64,000 bases of DNA from Bradyrhizobium sp. 186 (GCF_023101685.1 NZ_CP082164.1:5456001-5520000); one strand, 5' to 3'; positions 15,989-25,917 are shown, numbered from the stretch's first letter. The notes: a model not told the origin generated them from the letters alone. Made by a program: numbers and translations.

Positions 15989-17596
15989 TCAGTTCGCCTG
16001 CGTCTTGTCGAGATCGAGCAGCCCGCGCGCCTCGAGCTCGTCGCGGACCATGCGCTTCGGGACCTTGCCATAGCCGGACTTCGGCAGTGCCTCCCAGAAG
16101 AAGAACCGCTTTGGCATCTTGTAGCGCGGCACCTTTGGCGAAAGGAAAGCCACCATCTCCGCCTCGCTCGCGGGCTTCGCGCCTTCGCGCGCGACACAGA
16201 CGGCGACGCCGACCTCGCCCCAGGTCGGATCGGGCACACCGAGGACTGCGACCTCGCCTACGCAAGGATGCGTCAAAATCTTCTCCTCGATCTCGCGCGG
16301 ATAGATGTTGGAGCCGCCGGAGATGTACATGTCGGAGGCCCGGCCGGTGATATTGAGAAATCCCTCCTCGTCCATGTGGCCGAGGTCCCCGGTGCGGAAC
16401 CAGCCGTTGCGGAACGCCTTCGCATTGGCTTCCGGATTGTCGTAATAGCCGGCGAACACCGCAGGGCCGATCACGCAGATCTCGCCGCTCTGGTTCGGCT
16501 TGAGCTCGTGGCCCTCGTCGTCCTGGATCGAGACCTGCATGCCGGTGCGCTCGAAGCCGCAGGTGCCGATCTTTGCATGCGGCCCGTCCTCGGCATCATG
16601 CAGCGCCGCCGGCAGTACGGTGATGTTGCCGGTGACCTCGCCGAGCCCGAAATATTGCACGATGACCTTGCCGAGCTTCTTCAGCGCGGTCTTCTGGTCC
16701 TCGCGGTACATCGGCGCGCCGGCATAGATCACGTGACGCAGCGAGGAATGATCGTATTTGTCCACCGCGGGATGCTCGACCATCATCTTCAGGATGGTCG
16801 GCACCACGAAAAGATTGCTGACCCGATGCGCCTCGATCAGGCGGAACGCCTCGTCGATGTCGAACTTCTCGGTCGGCAGCAGCACGGTGCGTGCGCCGCG
16901 CGCGGTCTGCATCAGCTGATGCACGCCGGCGCCATGCGACAGCGGGGCTACCACCAGCGAAGCGTCAGCTTCCGTCGTGCCGGGCGTGAGATCGGCGAGA
17001 TGATTCGTGATCACAAAGCCCATCTGGCCGTGGGTGAGCACGGCTGCCTTGGAGCGGCCCGTGGTGCCCGACGTGAAAAAGAACCAGCAGGGATCGTCGT
17101 GCTCGACCGCGACGTTCTCGACCACGGCGCCCGCCTGCGACGCCATGGCATCCGCAACCGACGTCTCGCCGAACGATGCGTTGCCGTCGATGCTCCAGGT
17201 GAATTCCAGCGCACCCCCGTTCACTGCCGCGGCATGCTCAGGGAAATCGACATGGCACAAGAACGCCTTCGCGCCGGAGGCCTGCGCGAGATAGGTGACC
17301 TCGTCGGGCATCAGACGAAAATTGGTGGGGACCCAGACCGCGCCGAGGCGGAACGCGGCGAACATCGAGAAGAACATCTCGCCGCCGTTCTTGGAATGGA
17401 CGAGGATGCGGTCGCCCTTGGCGATGCCGCGCACGGCGAGCGCAGCCGCCAGCGCCGAAACCTGCGCATCGATCTCGCGCCAGCTCCAGGACTTGTCACC
17501 CCAGACGAAGCCGAGGCGCGATCCATGCCGCCGCGCATTCTGGGTCAGCATGTAAGCGAGATTCATGACGCGGCGGGACATGCGCAGGGGCTGCAT
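15989..17596 (-). CDS. AMP-dependent acyl-CoA synthetase
   Basis: This 535-aa adenylate-forming enzyme contains the core motif FFTSGTTGRSKAAVLTH (about residues 173-189), the A5-like QYFGLGEVTG, the A7 motif GWFRTGDLG and the C-terminal catalytic lysine region SGYGKVPKR. It activates a carboxylic acid to acyl-AMP and then acyl-CoA in the cytoplasm. The length is normal for the family. The exact substrate cannot be read from sequence. It starts an apparent operon with the DUF296 gene. Confidence 0.9.
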   Translation of the reverse strand: MQPLRMSRRVMNLAYMLTQNARRHGSRLGFVWGDKSWSWREIDAQVSALAAALAVRGIAKGDRILVHSKNGGEMFFSMFAAFRLGAVWVPTNFRLMPDEVTYLAQASGAKAFLCHVDFPEHAAAVNGGALEFTWSIDGNASFGETSVADAMASQAGAVVENVAVEHDDPCWFFFTSGTTGRSKAAVLTHGQMGFVITNHLADLTPGTTEADASLVVAPLSHGAGVHQLMQTARGARTVLLPTEKFDIDEAFRLIEAHRVSNLFVVPTILKMMVEHPAVDKYDHSSLRHVIYAGAPMYREDQKTALKKLGKVIVQYFGLGEVTGNITVLPAALHDAEDGPHAKIGTCGFERTGMQVSIQDDEGHELKPNQSGEICVIGPAVFAGYYDNPEANAKAFRNGWFRTGDLGHMDEEGFLNITGRASDMYISGGSNIYPREIEEKILTHPCVGEVAVLGVPDPTWGEVGVAVCVAREGAKPASEAEMVAFLSPKVPRYKMPKRFFFWEALPKSGYGKVPKRMVRDELEARGLLDLDKTQAN

Positions 17597-17774
17597 CGGG
17601 CTTCCTCTTCGAGGGCGGACGGCACGCTGGCCGCCCGCTCATTTGAGCCCATTTATCGCCATCGTCAGCGGCCTCGCAAGGCCGCCGGCCGCGGCGCACC
17701 TATGCGCTCGTTCAAGGAATCTTAAACATGATCGAGGCAACCTCAGTCCGTCTCCGCGTACAGAGTGCCGCATC
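17597..17774. other. Divergent promoter region
   Basis: The 178-bp region separates the leftward acyl-CoA synthetase from the rightward lipoprotein gene. No confident promoter elements were read. Confidence 0.4.
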
Positions 17775-18098
17775 ATGGTCAAAGCGCCCGCCGTTCTCCT
17801 GCTGTCGCTGGCGCTCGCCGGATGTGCCGTCGCCCCGCAGGCCCACCTCGCCTCCGATCCCGCCTTCATGCCAGCCCGCTATGCCTGGGACGGCGCCGGC
17901 GAGGATCCCAATCAGCCCAGGCGCGCGCCAGAACCTTCGCGCGCAACGCGGACCACAGCCCAGTCAGGCCGAGACGATGCGGGCATCGACGGGGCCGAGG
18001 AGGACGCCAAGGTCAAGCGCTCGCTGGTCATCTGCCAGGGCTGCTTGCGCCCGCAGCCGCAGCCGGAAGCTTCGCGCCTCGCCAAGGCGGCGGATTGA
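17775..18098 (+). CDS. Small putative lipoprotein
   Basis: The 107-aa product begins MVKAPAVLLLSLALAGCAVA, with a good lipobox (LAGC), so it should be lipidated and placed in the inner or outer membrane. The remainder is Pro/Arg/Asp-rich and probably disordered, with a late CQGC pair. A longer ORF from 17565 overlaps the upstream gene's 5' end and is rejected in favour of the lipoprotein start. Function unknown. Confidence 0.68.
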   Translation: MVKAPAVLLLSLALAGCAVAPQAHLASDPAFMPARYAWDGAGEDPNQPRRAPEPSRATRTTAQSGRDDAGIDGAEEDAKVKRSLVICQGCLRPQPQPEASRLAKAAD

Positions 18099-18464
18099 AC
18101 CCACTCGTCCGTATCGTCCGCTGAGACCGACGCCGTTCCGCCGTCGGCAGGGCCGATCGATCCTGGAAACAGCCCCGTCGGCGCGATGTCCTCGCGCGGC
18201 CTCACCTGTTTTCGATGATGGACTGTCGGTCGCGTCATCGCATTGTCTCATTTTCACACCGATGTCGCGCAGCTGTCAGGCAATTCCTGCCTGACGACCG
18301 TCCAACGTCGCGATTCGCGCAATGGTTGCATGCGAGAACCCACGTCGAGCTTGTTCTGGCGCTCGCTTCGCGGTAGTTAATCAAACATTAATGCAATCAT
18401 TTGACGGGTCGTTCGGCCCGGCATCAATTTAGGTAAGCGCCATCGCGGCGTCAGTGTGGTGAGT
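18099..18464. other. Intergenic upstream of the giant adhesin gene
   Basis: About 365 bp without a gene. The stretch 18370-18430 is AT-richer than its surroundings (AATCAAACATTAATGCAATC) and is a likely promoter region. No operator or hairpin was identified. Confidence 0.45.
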
Positions 18465-21400
18465 ATGGGAAGAGTTGTTTTTATTGATTCCCGCGTTGCC
18501 AATATTCATGTCCTGCTGGTTGGACTCGCCTCAGACGAACAGGCTTTCGTCATCGATGGCGCCAGCGACGGCTTCGCCCAGATCGCGGCCTTTCTAGCGA
18601 CCAACGCCCTGACCGGGCTGTCGTCGATCTCCATCGTCGGCCATGGCGCGCCGGGTGAAATCGAACTCGGCTCATCCGTCATCGACGATGCGAATCTCGC
18701 GGGCGATGCAGCCGCTCTCGCGGTGATCGGCAAATCGCTCGCATCCGGCGGCACTCTCGCCCTCTATGGTTGCGACACCGCATCCGGCGCCACCGGAAGC
18801 CAGTTCATCTCCGACCTCTCGGCCTATGCCGGCGGCGTCACCGTCGAGGCGTCGACGCATCCGGTCGGCAATGCCGATCCCGTCAGCTGGACGCTCGACG
18901 CTTCGACCGCTGCGGGCTCGGCTCCCGTCGCCGCGCCGTTCACGGAGCAGGCCTTGGCCCATTTCGATGCGGCGCTTGGCGTCATCACCGTGGTCCCCGG
19001 CGCAGGCGGCGGATTCAGCGGCGGCGGTGCGCCCGCAGCCCTCGCGCCCGGGCTGACGGTGACCGACAGCGCTTCGTCGACGCTCCAAGCCGCCGTGGTG
19101 CGGATCACCGATTTCATTGCGGGCGATACGCTGAACTTCGCCGACCAGAACAACATCCACGGCAGCTACGACGCTTCGCACGGCATCCTCACGCTGACCG
19201 GATCCGATACGGTCGCCGACTATCAAGCGGCCTTGCGCTCGATCACCTACAGCTTTTCCGGCAACGGCGATCCGACCGGCGGCGGCACGCACCAGGGCCG
19301 CGACATCTCATGGGTGGTCTCCGACGGCACCCACACCAATATCGACGTCTCCAGCCAGATCGACAACGACCAGCCTTCGCTCGGACTGACCCAGCTTGTC
19401 GTCCTCAATGGCTTCTATCCCTCACGCGACAATGACGGGACCGTCGACCCCGGCCACATCGACATGGCGTCCATCAGAACGTTCGCCGGAAATTTCGCCC
19501 CTGGTGACACCGCGCTCGCCGATGGGCAGACCTTGTCGATTGCGCAGAACACGGCTCTGTTTTCGTTGCTCGGGACGACCTATGGCGGCAACGGACAAAC
19601 CACTTTCCAGCTTCCAAATCTCCAGGCCACGCTCGCAGTTGGCTCCGAAAACAGCAACACCTTCGCGCTCGGAGAGACCTACGGCACGGATCACGTCACC
19701 CTGACGACCTCGAACCTGCCGTCCGGCCTCGGCGCGGGAAGCTCCGTCACCAATGATCAGCCATCGCTCGCTATCAACTACATCATCAATACAGGCGGCC
19801 CCACCGCGGGTTCGGCCACCCACGCGCTCGATGTTGCTGGCGAGGTAGTACCCTTTCTTGGCACGTTCGCGCCGGACGGGTACTTGCTGGCGGCCGGTCA
19901 AGTCCTGAGCATTGCCGCCTATCCGAACCTGTTCCACGCCCTCGGCACGACGTTTGGCGGCGACGGCGTCACGACGTTCGCGTTGCCGGACCTCACCGGT
20001 CGAACGATCGTTGGTACGACGACGGACGGGTTTGGCAATTCTGATTTCGGAACGGTCCTCGGACAGGACTCGACCACGCTCACTGCGTCCAATTTGCCTT
20101 CCCCGATTGGCTTCTCGTCCGATTTCACCAACTATCAGCCATCCGTCACGTTGCACTATCTGATCGCTCTCAACGGAATATTTCCGTCCCAGAGCGGATC
20201 CACCTCGTCGGACACCCCCTATCTCGGCGAGGTCATTGCCTATGCCGGTGATGGCAGCGATCTCACCGACATGCTGAATAGGGGCTGGGCCGAGTGCAAC
20301 GGCCAGTTGCTGTCGATCGGACAGAACCAGGCTCTGTTCTCGGTTCTCGGAACAACATATGGCGGAAACGGCCAAATCAATTTCGCTCTTCCGAATCTGG
20401 ACGGCCGCTCTGTCGTCAGCATGGGCTCGAATTTTGAAGGAAACACGGCCTCGCTGGGGGAAAATTACGGCACCTCCTCCGTCACCCTCACGTCAAGCCA
20501 GGTGCCCCTGACGGTGAGCACATTCGGCGTCACGCATACGGCACCTACCGTCACAGCCGGGGCCAGCGTGACTTACGCGGTGGGCAGCGCGGCGGTGTTG
20601 CTCGACAGCACGCTGAGTGTCGCCGATCCCGATAGCGGCGGCAATTTGACCGGCGCAACGATCAAGATCGCCAGCGGCTTCATCAGCGGCGACATTCTCA
20701 ACTTCAGCAGCCAGCACGCCATCACCGGCAGCTACAATACGGCCACCGGCGTCCTCACGCTGGGCGGGACCGACACGCTGGCGCATTATCAGGCCGCGCT
20801 CGAGTCGATCACTTTCAATACGCCGGGAGCGACCGCCTCCGGCTCGCGCACCATCGAATGGAGCGTGAACGACGGCGCATCGAGCAACGGCACCAGCAAC
20901 ATCGCAACCAGCACGATCGATCTCGTTCACGTGCCGGTGATCAGCTCGGTTACGGCAGCGACCACCGGCAACGCAACGGATCTCGCTGCCGGCAAGGTCG
21001 TGACCATCACGGTGAATTTCACCGACGCTGTGAACGTCACTGGCACGCCAACGCTTCAGCTCAACGACAACGAGGTCGCGACCTATCAGGGCGGCAGTGG
21101 CGGCACGGCGCTGACGTTCAGCTACACCGTGCTGGCCGGTGACAACAGCACCGATCTTCAGGTGCAGAGCCTGCTTCTGAACGGCGGCACCATCAAGGGC
21201 AGTGCTGGCGACGATGCCGTGATCTCCAATGCCGCCACTGATCTGCACCTCACGATCGACACCACGACGCCCGTGGTCTCGTCGATCAGCACCGGCGGCA
21301 GCAATCCGGCCAACGCAACCAGCGAGACGTTCGTGGTCACCTTCCCCGAAGGCGTGACCGGGGTCGATGCAGCCGACTTCACCATCGTGACTGGCGGATC

Positions 21401-24044
21401 CGTCGCCGACACCGGCATCGCTGTGACGCCCGTCAGCGGCAGCATCTACACGGTGACTGTCAACGGCGTCAGCGGCGATGGCACCCTCGGCCTTAATCTC
21501 AACGCCTCCGCGACCGGCATCGCCGATCTCGCCGGCAACGCAATTGCCGGCGGCTTCACCGGCCAGACCTACACGATCGATCACACGGCTCCCGCCGTGA
21601 CATCGATCGCGGCGTCGGGCAGCAGCCCGAACCATGCGAGCTCCGAGCAATTCGTGGTGACCTTCTCGGAGAGTGTCAGCGGCCTGACCGCCGCCGATTT
21701 TGCGCTGACCACGGCCAACACACCGGGCGGCCCCCCCCTCGCCACCACCGGCATCAGCCAGATCGTCGGCAGCGGCACGACCTACACGGTGACCGTCGGC
21801 GGCGTCACCGGCGACGGCACGCTGCGCCTCGACTTCAAGAACGGCTCCAGCGGCGTCACCGACACAGCCGGCAACGGCGCCAGCGCGGGCTTCACCAGCG
21901 GCGACATCCACACCATCGATCACACCGCTCCGGCGGTGTCGTCGATCACCGCAAATGGTGCGAGCCCGAACAACGCCAGCAGTGATCAGTTCACGGTGAC
22001 GTTCTCGGAGAACGTCACCGGCGTCGACGCGAGCGACTTTGCGGTCACGAGCACCGGCAATGTTGCCGATACCGGCATCGTCGTGACGCCCGTCAGCGGC
22101 AGCGTCTACACGGTTACGGTGAATGGCGTGACCGGCGACGGAACGCTTCGCCTCGACCTGAACGCCTCGGGCACCGGCATTTCGGATAGCGCCGGCAACG
22201 CGATCCCGGGCGGATTTACCGGCGGCGATGTCTATACCCTCCAGCACACGGCTCCGGCCGTGAGCTCGGTGATCGTACCCGCCAACGGGACCTATCGGTC
22301 CGGTCAGACTCTCGCCTTCACGGTCAATTTCAGCGAGGCGGTGTCGGTCACGGGGACGCCGGAAATCGCGCTGACGCTGGACACCGGAGGCGTCGTCAAG
22401 GCGCAGTATCTCGGCCAAAGCAGCGCCTCCGCGCTGACCTTCGGCTACACCGTCACTGTCGGTGAGAACGATGCCAATGGCATTGCTGTCGGCAGCGCGA
22501 TCGCGCTCAATGGCGGCACGATCGCGGACGCGGCGGGCAACGCGGCCGTACTGACGCTGAACAATGTCGGCGCGACAACCGGCGTGCGGGTGGATTCGAT
22601 CGCGCCGACGGTGGCGTCGATTGCAACCTCCGGCACGGGCATTGTCGCGGGCAGCGGCGATCTCAATGCCGGCCATACCGTGACCTTGACGCTGAATCTC
22701 AGCGAGGCCGTCAACGTCGATCTGACCGGCGGCTCCCCGACGATGCAGCTCAACGATGGCGGCGTCGCAACCTATGCCAGCGGCAGCGGCACCAGCGCGC
22801 TGATCTTCAGCTATCTCGTGACGGCGGGCCAGAACACAGGCGATCTCGCGGTGGATCATGTCCTGCTCAATGCGGGAACCATTCGCGACCTCGCCGGGAA
22901 CGATCTGACGCTGCCGGGCGGGACCATCAACCCCACCGGGACCTTGCAGATCGACACGCACGCGCCGGACATCGCCGCCGTCAGCGCGTCTCCCGCAAGC
23001 GGCGCGGTCGGGGCCGGCCAGTCGGTCGCGATCACGGTGGCCTTCGGTGAAGCCGTGAGCCTGTCAGGTGGCACGCCCACCCTGGCCCTCAACGACAACG
23101 GCATCGCCACCTACGACGCCGCGGCGACTGCAGCTTTGCACGATGCGAGCAAGCTCGTGTTCGACTACACGGTCGGGGCTGGCGACACGCTCACATCCGC
23201 GCTGGCGGTCACGGGCATCAATCTGCACGGCGCGGGGATTATCGATCTCGCCGGCAACGCCGCCAATCTCGGCAATATCGCAACGATTTTCACCGGACTT
23301 GCCGTGATCGATTCAGTGGTCACGGCCAATGCGGACACCAATCAAGTCGTCGCCGGCCAGACCGTCACCACTGATGCAGCCCACGGCCTGCTCGCCAACG
23401 ACACCGACAGCAACCCCGCCGATCATGTCGTGGTCAGTGCCGTCGATGGGCTCGTCGGCGCCGTCGGCCAGCCGGTCGCGGGCGCCTATGGCAGCCTCAC
23501 GGTGCATGCCGATGGAAGCTATTCCTACACCGCCAACAGCGGCGTCTCCGGCGCGGTCTTCGACAACTTCACATACACCGCGAGCAACGGCCATGCGGCG
23601 CCCTCGACATCGACGCTGACCGTCGAGGTGATCGGCGGCAACCAGAATTTCGTCTTCGTTCCCGCGGGCGGATCGGCCACCTCCGGCTACGGCAACACCG
23701 TCCTGGACGGCAGCGCTGGCGGCGCGACAATCACGGCCGCGGCGACCTTCAATGCCCACGAGGTCCTGATCGGCGGCCCCGGCGACACGCTGAACGCCGC
23801 AAATTTCGGCCAAGACACGTTCGTGTTCGCCGGCGCCTTCGGACACAACACCATCAACAACTTCCACCCGGCGCTGGACATCATCCAGTTGCAGACCTCG
23901 CAGTTCGGCAGTCTCGCCAATGTTTTCGCCGACCTGCATCAGGTCGGCGCCGACAGCGTGCTGACGCTCGACGCCAGTCACGTCGTCACCATCACCAATA
24001 CCGCGCTGGCGAACCTGACCTCGGCGAATTTCCATCTGGTTTGA
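18465..24044 (+). CDS. Giant secreted repeat adhesin with DUF4347 and tail-collar domains
   Basis: The 1859-aa protein has no classical signal peptide and is acidic and Ser/Thr/Gly/Asp-rich, as expected for type I secretion. It begins with a DUF4347 domain (VFIDSRVANIHVLLVGLASD to YGCDTASGATG, residues about 1-165). A cadherin-like unit (DTLNFADQNNIHGSYDAS) comes next. Three phage tail-collar-like units follow near residues 312-430, 458-530 and 568-670, recognised by LGTTYGGNGQTTFQLPNL and variants. A second cadherin-like unit (IASGFISGDILNFSSQ) leads to Ig-like repeats with the recurring YTVTVNGVSGDGTLGLNLNA and HTAPAVSSI. A VCBS-like unit (ADGSYSYTANSGV) lies near the C-terminus. ATG 18465 is preferred to tandem GTGs at 18456. 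Probable role: surface adhesion or biofilm. Confidence 0.85.
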   Translation: MGRVVFIDSRVANIHVLLVGLASDEQAFVIDGASDGFAQIAAFLATNALTGLSSISIVGHGAPGEIELGSSVIDDANLAGDAAALAVIGKSLASGGTLALYGCDTASGATGSQFISDLSAYAGGVTVEASTHPVGNADPVSWTLDASTAAGSAPVAAPFTEQALAHFDAALGVITVVPGAGGGFSGGGAPAALAPGLTVTDSASSTLQAAVVRITDFIAGDTLNFADQNNIHGSYDASHGILTLTGSDTVADYQAALRSITYSFSGNGDPTGGGTHQGRDISWVVSDGTHTNIDVSSQIDNDQPSLGLTQLVVLNGFYPSRDNDGTVDPGHIDMASIRTFAGNFAPGDTALADGQTLSIAQNTALFSLLGTTYGGNGQTTFQLPNLQATLAVGSENSNTFALGETYGTDHVTLTTSNLPSGLGAGSSVTNDQPSLAINYIINTGGPTAGSATHALDVAGEVVPFLGTFAPDGYLLAAGQVLSIAAYPNLFHALGTTFGGDGVTTFALPDLTGRTIVGTTTDGFGNSDFGTVLGQDSTTLTASNLPSPIGFSSDFTNYQPSVTLHYLIALNGIFPSQSGSTSSDTPYLGEVIAYAGDGSDLTDMLNRGWAECNGQLLSIGQNQALFSVLGTTYGGNGQINFALPNLDGRSVVSMGSNFEGNTASLGENYGTSSVTLTSSQVPLTVSTFGVTHTAPTVTAGASVTYAVGSAAVLLDSTLSVADPDSGGNLTGATIKIASGFISGDILNFSSQHAITGSYNTATGVLTLGGTDTLAHYQAALESITFNTPGATASGSRTIEWSVNDGASSNGTSNIATSTIDLVHVPVISSVTAATTGNATDLAAGKVVTITVNFTDAVNVTGTPTLQLNDNEVATYQGGSGGTALTFSYTVLAGDNSTDLQVQSLLLNGGTIKGSAGDDAVISNAATDLHLTIDTTTPVVSSISTGGSNPANATSETFVVTFPEGVTGVDAADFTIVTGGSVADTGIAVTPVSGSIYTVTVNGVSGDGTLGLNLNASATGIADLAGNAIAGGFTGQTYTIDHTAPAVTSIAASGSSPNHASSEQFVVTFSESVSGLTAADFALTTANTPGGPPLATTGISQIVGSGTTYTVTVGGVTGDGTLRLDFKNGSSGVTDTAGNGASAGFTSGDIHTIDHTAPAVSSITANGASPNNASSDQFTVTFSENVTGVDASDFAVTSTGNVADTGIVVTPVSGSVYTVTVNGVTGDGTLRLDLNASGTGISDSAGNAIPGGFTGGDVYTLQHTAPAVSSVIVPANGTYRSGQTLAFTVNFSEAVSVTGTPEIALTLDTGGVVKAQYLGQSSASALTFGYTVTVGENDANGIAVGSAIALNGGTIADAAGNAAVLTLNNVGATTGVRVDSIAPTVASIATSGTGIVAGSGDLNAGHTVTLTLNLSEAVNVDLTGGSPTMQLNDGGVATYASGSGTSALIFSYLVTAGQNTGDLAVDHVLLNAGTIRDLAGNDLTLPGGTINPTGTLQIDTHAPDIAAVSASPASGAVGAGQSVAITVAFGEAVSLSGGTPTLALNDNGIATYDAAATAALHDASKLVFDYTVGAGDTLTSALAVTGINLHGAGIIDLAGNAANLGNIATIFTGLAVIDSVVTANADTNQVVAGQTVTTDAAHGLLANDTDSNPADHVVVSAVDGLVGAVGQPVAGAYGSLTVHADGSYSYTANSGVSGAVFDNFTYTASNGHAAPSTSTLTVEVIGGNQNFVFVPAGGSATSGYGNTVLDGSAGGATITAAATFNAHEVLIGGPGDTLNAANFGQDTFVFAGAFGHNTINNFHPALDIIQLQTSQFGSLANVFADLHQVGADSVLTLDASHVVTITNTALANLTSANFHLV

Positions 24045-24051
24045 GCGGTAC

Positions 24052-24071
24052 CCGGCCGCAGGTGCGGCCGG
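24052..24071. terminator. GC hairpin after the adhesin gene
   Basis: CCGGCCGC pairs perfectly with GCGGCCGG around AGGT, eight bases past the stop. There is no U tract, so termination efficiency is uncertain. Confidence 0.5.
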
Positions 24072-24164
24072 ACCGCGCCCCGATCGCGGCTCGGAGTTGC
24101 CAATTGGTCACAGCCTTCAGTTGCTTAATGGCGTAAAACCACATCGGAATCGGGGATTGGGCCA

Positions 24165-25016
24165 ATGAAGAGCATCAAGAAACTGGCACTTGCGGGCGTC
24201 GTGGCGGCAGGAGCGGCTTGGGGGCCGGCGCATGCCGCCGATCTCGCCCCGACCTACAAGGCACCCGTGAAAGCGTTCGCGCCGGTTCAGACCTGGGATG
24301 GGTTTTACGTCGGCGGCAACGTCGGCTACGATTGGAGCACGAGCTCAACGGGCATTTCGGCCCTGTCGACCGATCCGGCACTGGCTGCACCGCTGGCCGC
24401 GTTCATCGCGGCCGGCTCATTTCCGACCTCGCTGTCGCCGTCTGCCAAAGGTGTGATCGGCGGCATCCAGGCCGGTTACAACTGGCAGGTCGCCCCGCAA
24501 TGGCTGGTCGGCCTCGAGGCCGACTTCCAGGGCTCCGACGTCAAAGGCTCAACCACCCAGGCGCTCGCGCCGGTGGGCTTCGATGCCACCTCGACGACTG
24601 TCACCAAGGGCATCGACTGGTTCGGCACCGTGCGCGGTCGGGTTGGCGTACTAGTGGCGCCGCAATGGCTGCTCTACGGCACCGGCGGTTTCGCCTATGG
24701 CCGGACCAAATCCTCGTTCAGCACAACCGACGTGACTAGTGGATGCGCCGTAGGCGGGACCATCTGCGCGAGCGGCGCCTCCTCGGGGACGAGCACCGGC
24801 TGGACCGCCGGTGCCGGCACCGAGGTGATGTTCGCGCCGAACTGGAGCTTCAAGGCCGAGTATCTCTACGTCGATCTTGGCCGACGGACGCTAAACGTCG
24901 CATCATCCACCATTCCGGCCATCGTGTTCACGACCTCGACCCCGTTCCGCGAACAGATTGCCCGCGTCGGCATCAACTATCACTTCTCGGCCGGCCCGGT
25001 CGTCGCCAGATATTGA
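24165..25016 (+). CDS. Outer-membrane beta-barrel protein (Omp25/31 type)
   Basis: The 283-aa protein has a signal peptide (MKSIKKLALAGVVAAGAAWG, cleavage after AHAA). The mature start DLAPTYKAPVKAFAPVQTWD and GFYVGGNVGYDWSTSST is typical of the rhizobial Omp25/31-like porin family. Amphipathic strands recur (IGGIQAGYNWQVAPQWLVG, WFGTVRGRVGVLVAPQWLLY, FKAEYLYVDLG). The C-terminus INYHFSAGPVVARY ends in an aromatic residue suited to BAM recognition. It lies in the outer membrane, perhaps in membrane stability. The last codons abut a foreign gene remnant. Confidence 0.88.
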   Translation: MKSIKKLALAGVVAAGAAWGPAHAADLAPTYKAPVKAFAPVQTWDGFYVGGNVGYDWSTSSTGISALSTDPALAAPLAAFIAAGSFPTSLSPSAKGVIGGIQAGYNWQVAPQWLVGLEADFQGSDVKGSTTQALAPVGFDATSTTVTKGIDWFGTVRGRVGVLVAPQWLLYGTGGFAYGRTKSSFSTTDVTSGCAVGGTICASGASSGTSTGWTAGAGTEVMFAPNWSFKAEYLYVDLGRRTLNVASSTIPAIVFTTSTPFREQIARVGINYHFSAGPVVARY

Positions 25017-25182
25017 CAGCCCGCTGACCATCACCGGCCACCGCAACAAACCCGCCGACCAGATTGTGCGTTATGACTTCGTGCGCGAGGCCAATAGCTG
25101 GAGGATCGACGACATCCGGGGCTCGTCCGATGGCGAAGCCTGGACGATCCGCAAGATGCTGACGGACTCGCTGAAGAGCTGA
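25017..25182 (+). pseudogene. C-terminal remnant of a DUF3828-like protein
   Basis: Immediately after the omp stop codon an open frame encodes SPLTITGHRNKPADQIVRYD, then FVREANSWRIDDIRG and WTIRKMLTDSLKS with a stop at 25182. This resembles the C-terminus of a DUF3828-type secreted protein, where WxIDDI and a terminal LKxSL are usual. No N-terminus or start is present. An ORF beginning at 24958 is a chance fusion with omp sequence in another frame. Confidence 0.6.
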
Positions 25183-25193
25183 CCGGAGAGACC

Positions 25194-25469
25194 ATGAGCG
25201 AAGTCATCAACAACAGGGACCATCACCGCTACGAGCTCGAGGTGGAGGGCCATCTTGCGACCGAGCACTACAAGCTCGACGGCAATGTCATCACGTTCGA
25301 GCACACGGACGTGCCGAAGGAGCTCGGCGGCAAGGGCGTCGGCTCAAGGCTGGTGCAAGGGGCGCTCGACCAGGTCCGCGCAGCAGGATTGCAGCTGATC
25401 CCACAATGCCCGTTCGTGAAAGCATGGATCGAGAAGCACCCGAAGTATGCGGATTTGGAGAAGAGATGA
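25194..25469 (+). CDS. GNAT-family N-acetyltransferase-like protein, copy 1
   Basis: The 91-aa protein is a minimal Gcn5-like domain (YidJ/NATD1 type). It has beta strands HRYELEVEGHLATEHYKLDG, the acetyl-CoA binding loop LGGKGVGSRLVQGALDQVR (consistent with Q/RxxGxG/A), and the terminal segment IPQCPFVKAWIEKHPKYADL. Such small proteins probably acetylate small molecules or protein N-termini, but targets are unknown. A GGAGAG site precedes the ATG. It resembles the gene at 26275-26550 in length and layout. Confidence 0.85.
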   Translation: MSEVINNRDHHRYELEVEGHLATEHYKLDGNVITFEHTDVPKELGGKGVGSRLVQGALDQVRAAGLQLIPQCPFVKAWIEKHPKYADLEKR

Positions 25470-25518
25470 GCGCGCGCCGGCCCGCCGATCGCGCGGCGGG
25501 CCTGCTGAAATCCACGGC

Positions 25519-25917
25519 CTATTGCCCATGCCTCAGCATATCCTGGTCACTCAGATCCCAGTCCTGCCACAGCTGGAGCACGCCGAGGACCACCGCCACC
25601 GCGCCGAGACTCGTATGGTAGACCCGGAGAAAACCTTCGCCGGAATAACCGAGCACATAGGGCGAGATGATGAGCCACAGCCCGACTAGGATCGTCGCCA
25701 CCTCCTGCCAGCGCTGCAGGGCGACATATTCGAGCTGGCTGAGGCCAAATATGACGAGGCCGACCGCGACCGTGTTCAGGACCATCATCTGGTGTCCGGC
25801 GGTCCCCGACTGATCCTGGATAGGGAACCACGGCGACGCGATAATCAGCGCGCCGAGCAGCATCCCGCACCAGTCTTCCCATGTTCGATGAGTATTAAAG
25901 AAACCAAAGTCCGACAT
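25519..25917 (-). CDS. SPW-repeat membrane protein
   Basis: The 132-aa product contains two SPW/SPY motifs (IASPWF and ISPYVLG) within two tandem pairs of transmembrane helices, the signature of the SPW repeat family. The four predicted membrane segments are near residues 15-30, 45-65, 72-92 and 103-120. It is an inner-membrane protein of unknown function often found near stress genes. Confidence 0.85.
   Translation of the reverse strand: MSDFGFFNTHRTWEDWCGMLLGALIIASPWFPIQDQSGTAGHQMMVLNTVAVGLVIFGLSQLEYVALQRWQEVATILVGLWLIISPYVLGYSGEGFLRVYHTSLGAVAVVLGVLQLWQDWDLSDQDMLRHGQ

Noticed and set aside
14984..17725. 913-aa rightward ORF
   Set aside because: It covers the DUF296 and acyl-CoA synthetase genes on the other strand and lacks domain features.
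21000..22900. Repeated units in the adhesin as a CRISPR or satellite array
   Set aside because: The repeats are in-frame protein domains with diverged codons, without uniform spacers.
20493..22961. 822-aa leftward ORF opposite the adhesin
   Set aside because: It is a mirror of the repetitive adhesin codons in GC-rich DNA, not a separate gene.
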